The translations under genes were made by a program, and so were the position numbers. DNA of 5,363 bases from GCA-2723085 sp042093455 (GTDB lineage Bacteria; Bacteroidota; Bacteroidia; Flavobacteriales_D; Parvicellaceae). How positions within the stretch are numbered: position 1 is the stretch's first letter; every line of letters starts with the position of its first letter. Below the pieces are notes generated by a model, which had not been told where the DNA came from, did not search any database, and was given only the letters and a program-made list of their open reading frames with translations. Below are positions 1 to 5,363 of this stretch, in pieces. The DNA is taken from positions 1-5,363 of the forward strand of contig JBELEU010000156.1 of the NCBI GenBank assembly GCA_042093455.1. Direction: 5' to 3'.

Positions 1-2109
1 CACTATAGATGCGTAATCAATAATCAAATAATCAAACTTAGACGATGCATATTCAATTAACTTATCAACCTTATTGGACAATACCAGTTCTGATGGGTTA
101 GGAGGAATTGGACCGCTTGATAAAACGTGTAAATTTTCTTCCAACTTGATGATAGAAGTTTTGAAATCGATATTATCAGCCAATACTTTAGATGTTCCTT
201 TGTCGTTCACCAAATCTAAAACTTTATGGATTTTAGGCTTGTGCAAATCAAAATCAACCACTAAAACTGATTTACCTGAACTAGCTAAAATTCTTGCTAA
301 ATTAATACTTGTAAATGTCTTACCTTCTCCTGGATGAATTGAAGTTATTAAAAATGATTTGAAACTTTCATCGGATTTAGAATGATCTAATAAGAAGTTC
401 AAAGAAGTTCGGATAGATCGTAAAGATTCAACAAAATGACTTTTGGATCTAATATTGATGTTCATAATACTATCAACTTCTTCAGAGTTTGAAAGCCCTC
501 CAATAACTGGAAGATTTGTTTGTTCTGATAATTCGATAACGTTTTGAATTTTCTCATAAAATAATTTTATGATTATTGATATTAAAAGAGCTATTAAAAA
601 GCCAATGGAAACAAAAATTAAAATCTTACTGTTGGATTTGCCGCCAATTGATCCGATTGTTCTTGCTTTTTCAATCACCTTAGTTTGAGGAATAATTCCG
701 GATTTAGCAATAAAAGTATTGGCTCTTTTTTCTAATAAAAACTCATATAATTTTTCATTAACTTCTAGTTTTCTTTGAATGGTTGTTAAATCTCTTTCAG
801 AAATTGGAATTTTTTTAACTAACCCTTTAAAGTGATTTATCTCAATTGACTCCAATTCAATTTTACCTTTTAAGGCTTTTATTTCATTATCAACATATAT
901 TAAAATATCTTTTCTCTTATTAATTATTTGTAATTGTATTTTATCAAGTTCTTGATGACCTTTTTTAAATCCATGATTTAATTCAATATTCTTTAATTGA
1001 AGTTGATAAAAATCATTAATTGATGAAGATAAATTTTGATCTTCATCATTAATGTAAAGAGATGGAGGTAAAATATTTTCATCTTTAGCAGAAATTATAT
1101 ACTCCTTTAAGCTAATATATGATTTAACTCTCAAGTTAAGTTCTCTTTTATTAGCTTCATGAATCATAAGAGATTGAAAATATTTTTCAGATTCTTTGTC
1201 AACATCCAAAATACCTTTCTTATCTCTCATGTTCTGTAAATCATAACCAATAGAATCAATGACAGTTACGACATCTTCTAATTGATAATTAATGTAGGTT
1301 AAAGTGTTTTCATTTATATGAAACTGATTTTCAAGAGTGTAATTAATGTATTCACTTGCAAGTGTATCTAAAATCATTTTAGATCTACTTGGGATTTCGT
1401 CTAAAAGGTTAACAGTTAGCAAAGAGGTATACTCAACATTCTCAACGGAAAGATTTGCTAAAATTTTATTTACCCAAAATTGATCTTTGTGAAAAACAAC
1501 TTGGTAATTAATTGAAGATAATTGAGCTGATTTTTCATTATTAGTATAATTTAACAAAGAAGTATTTATTGAATAATGGACATTGGTTTCTAAAGAATCA
1601 AAAGAATGAACTTGAATATTTTCCTTTCCATCAATTAATAGTTTTAATTCATATTGTTTATTATTTAAAATCTTAAACCCAATTGGGGTTTCATAAATAT
1701 TTGGATTAAATATTTTTACATCAATTTTAAAAGGGAGACCATCGAAAAACTCTTTTGTATTTAAACGACCAACAATATAGTATGAGCATTGTAAGTCAAG
1801 CCTGTCCAATACTTTTTGTATAATATCATATGAGTTTATTATTCTAATTTGATTTGCTACATCTCCATAATAGTTGTAAAAACCTAAATTGGAGTATAAG
1901 TTTTCTTGATAATCATAAACATCATTGGACTTTAGTAAAATTTCAATTTTAGTTTGATATTTAGTAACTTGTTTATGGTTATACAATGTTCCAAAAACTG
2001 AAGCTAAAATAATAAGTATTACAAATAAATACCAATATTTTAAGATTGCAGAAAAGACCCACTTTAGGTCATTAATGCTTAAAATATTATCCGTTTTATT
2101 AGGTTTCAA
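1..2109 (-). CDS. Wzz/Wzc-type exopolysaccharide co-polymerase with BY-kinase domain (C-terminus cut off by window)
   Basis: This is an inner-membrane protein that, by family, controls chain length and export of surface or exopolysaccharide and autophosphorylates on tyrosine. The minus-strand frame is open without a stop from a TAA at 2131-2133 to the left edge, giving 703 residues from the TTG at 2109-2107. An N-terminal Wzz region has TM1 at about 26-43. A long periplasmic part follows, with a helical, charged stretch at about 285-440. The pre-membrane segment at about 447-482 contains IPQTKVIEKA. TM2 lies at about 496-514, then TNLPVIGGL (531-539) and ESLRSIRTSLNF (561-572). The ATPase shows Walker A PGEGKT (593-598, K597), Walker A' DFDLHKP (619-625) and Walker B LIID (D698). 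After D698 comes YASIV instead of the usual TPP or TAP. The tyrosine-rich tail, if present, is outside the window. The first in-frame ATG is residue 245, so TTG is the best start. The gene is divergent from the exosortase genes. Confidence 0.9.
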   Translation of the reverse strand, partial: MKPNKTDNILSINDLKWVFSAILKYWYLFVILIILASVFGTLYNHKQVTKYQTKIEILLKSNDVYDYQENLYSNLGFYNYYGDVANQIRIINSYDIIQKVLDRLDLQCSYYIVGRLNTKEFFDGLPFKIDVKIFNPNIYETPIGFKILNNKQYELKLLIDGKENIQVHSFDSLETNVHYSINTSLLNYTNNEKSAQLSSINYQVVFHKDQFWVNKILANLSVENVEYTSLLTVNLLDEIPSRSKMILDTLASEYINYTLENQFHINENTLTYINYQLEDVVTVIDSIGYDLQNMRDKKGILDVDKESEKYFQSLMIHEANKRELNLRVKSYISLKEYIISAKDENILPPSLYINDEDQNLSSSINDFYQLQLKNIELNHGFKKGHQELDKIQLQIINKRKDILIYVDNEIKALKGKIELESIEINHFKGLVKKIPISERDLTTIQRKLEVNEKLYEFLLEKRANTFIAKSGIIPQTKVIEKARTIGSIGGKSNSKILIFVSIGFLIALLISIIIKLFYEKIQNVIELSEQTNLPVIGGLSNSEEVDSIMNINIRSKSHFVESLRSIRTSLNFLLDHSKSDESFKSFLITSIHPGEGKTFTSINLARILASSGKSVLVVDFDLHKPKIHKVLDLVNDKGTSKVLADNIDFKTSIIKLEENLHVLSSGPIPPNPSELVLSNKVDKLIEYASSKFDYLIIDYASIV

Positions 2110-2199
2110 AATAGTTGATTTTAAATAATATTATACAAATATCAACTTTTCAAGCTATTAAATGTTTTCTATTGATTAAAAAATATAATTTTGCTGACA
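2110..2199. promoter_or_regulatory. Divergent intergenic region between the polysaccharide kinase and the exosortase cluster
   Basis: This is 90 bases of very AT-rich sequence that must hold the promoters for both directions unless transcription enters from elsewhere. On the plus strand the only good match to the Bacteroidota -7 consensus TAnnTTTG ends the gap (2186-2193). On the minus strand I find no TAnnTTTG match, only a degenerate TATTTG (complement of 2135-2140). No clear operator palindrome, riboswitch or hairpin is visible. Confidence 0.5.
2186..2193 (+). promoter_or_regulatory. Possible Bacteroidota -7 promoter element upstream of the PID-CTERM gene
   Basis: TAATTTTG matches the Bacteroidota primary sigma factor -7 consensus TAnnTTTG exactly. 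No convincing -33 TTTG lies at the usual distance: the nearest upstream TTG, at 2172-2174, is only 11 bases away. If the element is real, transcription would begin within a few bases of the ATG at 2200, giving a nearly leaderless message. In AT-rich DNA an 8-mer with two free positions can occur by chance. Confidence 0.25.
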
Positions 2200-2394
2200 A
2201 TGATGAAATCATTTAAAATATTATTGTTATTTATTTTTATAACCCTAATACAGAATAATTTTGCTCAACCTGGACCTGGTGGTGGTCCGCCATGTTGGCC
2301 ACCACCTTGTGTCCCAATTGATGGAGGAATTTCAATTTTTGTTGCAATAGCTGCATTTGCTGGCCATAAATTATCATCTAAATCAAAAAATTAA
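2200..2394 (+). CDS. Small PID-CTERM-like protein, probable XrtF exosortase substrate
   Basis: This is a 64-residue protein with the three-part layout of an exosortase target. A basic, hydrophobic signal peptide covers residues 1-22 (MMKSFK, then a leucine/isoleucine/phenylalanine core) with probable cleavage after NNFA. A Pro/Gly-rich segment follows (23-38, QPGPGGGPPCWPPPCV) with cysteines C32 and C37. The C-terminal sorting tail is PIDGG (39-43), then a hydrophobic helix (44-55), then HKLSSKSKN, which carries three lysines. A PIDGG signature, helix and basic end is the pattern I know as the PID-CTERM sorting domain of flavobacteria. The family assignment rests on motif recognition, not a search. 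Two tandem ATGs (2200 and 2203) could each start it. An in-frame TTG at 2191 would add three residues before the signal peptide and is less likely. The stop lies one base before the exosortase start, which supports a functional pairing. Confidence 0.8.
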   Translation: MMKSFKILLLFIFITLIQNNFAQPGPGGGPPCWPPPCVPIDGGISIFVAIAAFAGHKLSSKSKN

Positions 2395-2395
2395 T

Positions 2396-2968
2396 TTGAA
2401 GAAATTAATTGCTTTCATAAATCAACCATCTAACAAATTTATTTCATTTTTCATTTTAAGTCTAATTATTTGGTTTTCGTTCTATCATTACTTATATCTT
2501 ATCGATAGTGTTTTTGGAGATTCATACGACTCGTTATTGATGTTTTCTGAAATCTTAGCCAAACAATCTAATTTCTTGTTGAGCATTTTTGGGTTTGAAC
2601 CCATTTTAGAAATTCATGGAGACATGGTAGTTACTAAATTAGCTAACTTCCCATATTCACATGGCGTTTGGATAGGAGAGCCGTGCAATGGGGTTAAAAT
2701 TTTTGGTGTATTTTCCATATTCATCATTTGTTTTAGAGGTAAAGTAGTTAATAAAATTTGGTTCATTATTCTTGGTGTTTTTACACTTCACTTACTAAAT
2801 ATTATTAGAATTGCAGCTCTAAATTATATTGCAGCTATTCAACCTAGATGGCTAAATTTCAACCATAACATTACTTTTCAAATCTTAGTTTATGGAACAA
2901 TGGGAATCTTATGGTTAATTTGGATAAAAAAATTCTCACACATTAAAAAAACTAAAAAGTCCTATTAA
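2396..2968 (+). CDS. xrtF: Exosortase family protein XrtF
   Basis: This is an integral membrane cysteine transpeptidase-like enzyme that, by family, recognises a C-terminal sorting signal after its substrate crosses the inner membrane. From the TTG at 2396 the product is 190 residues, a typical XrtF size. The three exosortase catalytic positions are visible in the expected order: C97 in WIGEPCNGVKIF, R138 in LLNIIRIAALN, and H157 in NFNHNITFQ. Hydrophobic segments lie at about 15-35, 100-113, 120-137 and 159-177, and the protein ends in a lysine-rich tail. No ATG precedes the conserved region in frame. An earlier TTG at 2357 would overlap the substrate gene by 38 bases, so the TTG one base after that gene's stop is preferred. 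Its partner gene follows directly. The substrate gene, xrtF and the partner gene probably share one transcript. Confidence 0.9.
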   Translation: MKKLIAFINQPSNKFISFFILSLIIWFSFYHYLYLIDSVFGDSYDSLLMFSEILAKQSNFLLSIFGFEPILEIHGDMVVTKLANFPYSHGVWIGEPCNGVKIFGVFSIFIICFRGKVVNKIWFIILGVFTLHLLNIIRIAALNYIAAIQPRWLNFNHNITFQILVYGTMGILWLIWIKKFSHIKKTKKSY

Positions 2969-3464
2969 ATATTTTCTACCTATATTAATTATTTCTGGAT
3001 CTTTAACATTTGATTTTATAAGAGATTACTTTTTTATAAATATCAATTTTAAATTAGATTTCCTACATAATATATTAAAAGGAAACCTAGACGCATATAA
3101 TTATACTGATTCATCATTTGAATATTTATTTAGCCGTTTTAACATCAATTCATTGATAAAACTAAAATGGATTATGTCATTCATTTTTAGCCTATTTTTT
3201 TATTCAATTGGACTTTTATTTGCGAAAGTTTATTTTAAAAAAATTGATTTTAAAAAATTTCTAAAAACTCAAACTTTTGGTCTAATTTGTATGATTATAT
3301 TATCAATTGGATTTTATTTTTTAAGCACTTTATTGAATGGTGAAAATAGTTATGTTTCGTACTATATTTCACTCGAATTTAGCCACTTTTTACAATCAAC
3401 ATTATTTCCAATTGTTTTTTTGATTGTTTTTTATGCCTACACAAGCATAAATTCTTCAACGTAA
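2964..3464 (+). CDS. XrtF-associated membrane protein (exosortase F system-associated), atypical start
   Basis: This is a small membrane protein of the family encoded beside xrtF in flavobacteria; its biochemical role is not known to me. Numbered from the ATT at 2964, the reading frame gives 166 residues. TM1 is at about 3-16, followed by FDFIRDYFF, which fits the family's N-terminal Arg/Asp region. A polar loop is followed by RFNINS (58-63), matching the family's Arg-aromatic-X-X-Asn-Ser segment. Three more hydrophobic helices lie at about 69-87, 105-124 and 145-160. The frame is open from a stop at 2925-2927. It contains no ATG, GTG or TTG before the TTG at 3153, which would discard the whole first third. 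ATT at 2964 overlaps the xrtF stop as ATTAA, a layout suited to translational coupling. The alternatives are another rare start or slippage at the nearby A7 runs. Family assignment is fairly sure; the 5' end is not. Confidence 0.72.
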   Translation: MKYFLPILIISGSLTFDFIRDYFFININFKLDFLHNILKGNLDAYNYTDSSFEYLFSRFNINSLIKLKWIMSFIFSLFFYSIGLLFAKVYFKKIDFKKFLKTQTFGLICMIILSIGFYFLSTLLNGENSYVSYYISLEFSHFLQSTLFPIVFLIVFYAYTSINSST

Positions 3465-3468
3465 ATAC

Positions 3469-3476
3469 TAAATTTG
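3469..3476 (+). promoter_or_regulatory. Possible Bacteroidota -7 promoter element for glyA
   Basis: TAAATTTG matches the TAnnTTTG consensus exactly. It lies just after the end of the XrtF-associated gene and 27 bases before the glyA ATG, a sensible place for a promoter that gives glyA its own transcript. No TTTG or TTG is seen at the normal -33 distance. The rest of the 39-base gap is T- and A-rich with no hairpin. Confidence 0.35.
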
Positions 3477-3503
3477 TTTTTTTAATTTTTTACAATAAAA
3501 TAA

Positions 3504-4784
3504 ATGTATAAAGACGATAAGCTTTTTGAATTAATAGAAAAAGAGCATCAAAGACAAACCAACGGAATTGAACTGATAGCATCTGAAAATTATGCAAGTC
3601 AAAATGTGATGCGTGCTTCTGGATCTATACTCACAAATAAATATGCAGAAGGACTTCCAAACAAAAGGTATTATGGGGGGTGTGAAATAGTTGATGAAAT
3701 TGAACAATTAGCCATAAACAGACTTAAAACTCTTTTTGGTGCTGAGTGGGCGAATGTTCAACCTCATTCAGGATCACAAGCAAACGCTGCCGTAATGCTA
3801 GCATGCCTAGACCCAGGTGATAAAATACTAGGCTTTGACCTTTCTCACGGAGGACATTTAACGCATGGATCTCCTGTGAATTTTTCAGGAAAACTGTATG
3901 AGTCTCACTTTTACGGAGTTGAAAAAAATACTGGAAAAATTGATTATGATAAGGTAAGGAAGCAAGCAATTGAAGTCAAACCCAAACTTTTAATTTGTGG
4001 AGCATCTGCATATTCAAGAGATTGGGATTATAAATTATTAAGAGAAATTGCTGATGAAGTGAATGCCCTTCTTTTAGCTGATGTATCTCATCCAGCCGGG
4101 CTTATTGCAACCGGTATTTTAAACAACCCTATCCCCCACTGTCATGTAGTTACTACTACTACTCACAAAACACTGAGAGGACCAAGAGGAGGAGTCATAA
4201 TGATTGGAAAAGATTTTGAAAACCCTTGGAACTTAAAATTTAAATCAGGCAAACTTAAAAGCTTTTCTTCTTTGATTGATGGTGCAGTTTTTCCTGGAAC
4301 TCAAGGAGGTCCTTTAGAACACACCATTGCGGCAAAAGCAATAGCATTTAAAGAGGCTCAACAACCAGAATTTAAAAATTATTGCGATAAAGTATTAGCT
4401 AACGCCCAATTAATGTCCAAAGAATTGACTGAGAAAGGGTATCAAATTATTTCAGGAGGAACAGAAAACCACTGCATATTGATTGACTTAAGAAATAAAA
4501 ATATTTCTGGAAAAGATGCAGAAATAACCCTTGGAAAATCTGATATAACTGTCAACAAAAACATGGTTCCTTTTGACACTGAATCACCTTTTGTAACTAG
4601 CGGAATTAGAATAGGTACTGCAGCAATAACAACAAGAGGAACTTCTGAGCAGGATATCATAATAATAGCTAACTTAATTGATCAAAGTATTTCAAACTTT
4701 GGAAATGAATCAGAACTAAATAAAATTAAAACACAGGTTAATGAACTAATGAGTTCAAAACCTTTATTTCACTGGAATCAATAA
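3504..4784 (+). CDS. glyA: Serine hydroxymethyltransferase
   Basis: This cytoplasmic PLP enzyme interconverts serine plus tetrahydrofolate with glycine plus 5,10-methylenetetrahydrofolate. It is the main source of one-carbon units for purine, thymidylate and methionine synthesis. The 426-residue product is full length for bacterial SHMT (about 415-430). Visible signatures are IELIASENY near the N-terminus, NKYAEGLPNKRYYGG, QPHSGSQANAAV, GASAYSRD, ADVSHPAGLIA (D193 and H196 correspond to the cofactor-contacting Asp and His of the E. coli enzyme) and TTTTHKTLRGPRGG with the Schiff-base lysine K222. VTSGIRIGT near the C-terminus contains the substrate-carboxylate-binding arginine (R369). Two small deviations from the E. 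coli sequence (SHP for AHI, GTAA for GTPA) are conservative. The gene starts with ATG and ends 2 bases before fahA, so the two are probably co-transcribed. No frameshift or truncation is seen. Confidence 0.98.
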   Translation: MYKDDKLFELIEKEHQRQTNGIELIASENYASQNVMRASGSILTNKYAEGLPNKRYYGGCEIVDEIEQLAINRLKTLFGAEWANVQPHSGSQANAAVMLACLDPGDKILGFDLSHGGHLTHGSPVNFSGKLYESHFYGVEKNTGKIDYDKVRKQAIEVKPKLLICGASAYSRDWDYKLLREIADEVNALLLADVSHPAGLIATGILNNPIPHCHVVTTTTHKTLRGPRGGVIMIGKDFENPWNLKFKSGKLKSFSSLIDGAVFPGTQGGPLEHTIAAKAIAFKEAQQPEFKNYCDKVLANAQLMSKELTEKGYQIISGGTENHCILIDLRNKNISGKDAEITLGKSDITVNKNMVPFDTESPFVTSGIRIGTAAITTRGTSEQDIIIIANLIDQSISNFGNESELNKIKTQVNELMSSKPLFHWNQ

Positions 4785-4786
4785 TT

Positions 4787-5363
4787 ATGACAACTAAAAC
4801 AACCGACCCATCATTAAAATCATGGATAGAAACACCCTCTAACTCTGATTTTCCAATTCAAAATCTACCTTTTGGAATATATTCTAACTCTTCAAAAAGC
4901 AAAAGAGTTGGAGTAGCTATAGGAAATGAAATTCTGGATTTAGCATCACTACATAGTAATGGTTACTTAAAAGGACTCCCTTTTTCTAGCGAAGATTTTA
5001 TTTCTGAGTTCCTTAATAAAATGATGATGCATGGAAAACAAAATGTTTCAAAATTAAGAGAAAGAATTTCTGATTTATTATCTGTAAATAATCAAGAAAT
5101 TAATGGCAATGAAGATCTAATCTCTAAATTATTTGACAAACAAATTGATGCTAAAATGCATTTACCTGTCAAAATTGGAGATTACACTGATTTTTATTCA
5201 AGTGAACAACACGCGTACAATGTTGGTTGCATGTTTAGAGATCCAAACAATGCATTATTACCAAACTGGAAACACATCCCTGTTGGATATCATGGTAGAT
5301 CCTCTTCAATAATTGTTTCAGGTGAGCCAGTAACCCGACCTAAAGGTCAACAAAAATTAGATG
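4787..5363 (+). CDS. fahA: Fumarylacetoacetase (C-terminus cut off by window)
   Basis: This enzyme hydrolyses 4-fumarylacetoacetate to fumarate and acetoacetate, the last step of tyrosine/phenylalanine breakdown through homogentisate. The ATG lies 2 bases after the glyA stop, and 192 residues are visible. The N-terminal domain carries SWIETPSNSDFPIQNLPFGI. The start of the catalytic domain carries DYTDFYSSEQHAYNVG, MFRDPNNALLPNW and IPVGYHGRSSS. By correspondence with mouse FAH, D135 is the metal-ligand aspartate (D126), H142 the catalytic histidine (H133), R151 the substrate-binding arginine (R142) and Y168 the substrate-binding tyrosine (Y159). The remaining metal ligands lie beyond the right edge. 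Tight linkage to glyA suggests one operon; other homogentisate-pathway genes may follow outside the window, but this cannot be seen here. Confidence 0.95.
   Translation, partial: MTTKTTDPSLKSWIETPSNSDFPIQNLPFGIYSNSSKSKRVGVAIGNEILDLASLHSNGYLKGLPFSSEDFISEFLNKMMMHGKQNVSKLRERISDLLSVNNQEINGNEDLISKLFDKQIDAKMHLPVKIGDYTDFYSSEQHAYNVGCMFRDPNNALLPNWKHIPVGYHGRSSSIIVSGEPVTRPKGQQKLD

Noticed and set aside
74..337. Plus-strand open frame of 87 codons
   Set aside because: It lies wholly inside and antisense to the ATPase domain of the polysaccharide kinase, whose motifs (Walker A, Walker A') are clear. Its protein has no recognisable features.
2357..2395. Earlier TTG start for xrtF at 2357
   Set aside because: It would add 13 polar residues read out of frame from the PID-tail gene and create a 38-base overlap. 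The TTG at 2396 gives the usual family length and tight spacing.
3430..3451. Perfect inverted repeat, TTATGC and GCATAA (7 bp when the flanking T/A pair is added) with an 8-base loop
   Set aside because: It lies inside the last codons of the XrtF-associated gene, has a weak AT-rich stem, and its nearest T run is about 25 bases downstream. It is therefore not a convincing terminator.
3153..3464. Start of the XrtF-associated gene at TTG 3153 (103 residues)
   Set aside because: This start would remove TM1, the FDFIRDY segment and the RFNINS motif, all of which look like family sequence. It also leaves an unexplained 184-base gap after xrtF.
3724..3969. Minus-strand open frame of 81 codons
   Set aside because: It is antisense to the conserved N-terminal half of glyA and shows no family resemblance.
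4442..4660. Minus-strand open frame of 72 codons
   Set aside because: It is antisense to the C-terminal part of glyA, has no recognisable motifs, and is best explained as a shadow of the real gene.
1..5363. CRISPR array, tRNA, rRNA, insertion sequence or attachment site
   Set aside because: I saw no spaced direct repeats, no tRNA-like cloverleaf or rRNA segment, no transposase-like protein and no terminal inverted repeats. Base composition is evenly AT-rich apart from the slightly less AT-rich conserved enzymes.

Overview
The window comes from an AT-rich bacterial genome, very probably a member of the Bacteroidota and most likely of the Flavobacteriia. Three things point there: an XrtF-type exosortase next to its usual companion membrane protein, a small protein with a PID-CTERM-like sorting tail, and a Bacteroidota-style fused Wzz/tyrosine-autokinase. 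Ribosome binding sites of the purine-rich Shine-Dalgarno kind are not evident in front of the genes, which also fits this phylum.

Layout. Positions 1-2109 (minus strand, running off the left edge) hold most of a polysaccharide co-polymerase/BY-kinase. It lacks only the part after the Walker B region. A 90-base AT-rich gap (2110-2199) separates it from a divergent plus-strand trio at 2200-3464. The trio is a 64-residue PID-CTERM-like protein, the exosortase XrtF, and a four-helix membrane protein of the XrtF-associated family. The three are packed with almost no space: 1 base between the first two, and a probable 3-base overlap between the second and third. After a 39-base gap come glyA (3504-4784) and, 2 bases later, fahA (from 4787, running off the right edge). 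These two form a metabolic pair of serine/glycine/one-carbon metabolism and tyrosine catabolism.

How the genes may work together. The left half is an envelope module. The exosortase, its partner and a tiny candidate substrate form a self-contained protein-sorting unit, placed head to head with an exopolysaccharide chain-length/export kinase. Exosortases and exopolysaccharide genes often travel together, so the arrangement suggests, without proving, that the sorted product ends up at a polysaccharide-rich cell surface. The right half is ordinary housekeeping and catabolic metabolism.

The most unusual points are these. The candidate exosortase substrate has almost no mature body: about 16 residues, with a Cys-X4-Cys pair. 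None of the three larger envelope genes has a usable ATG start. In the XrtF partner no ATG, GTG or TTG precedes the conserved N-terminal third at all, so either an ATT start overlapping the xrtF stop codon or slippage at A7 runs must be invoked. The kinase has an altered segment directly after its Walker B aspartate.
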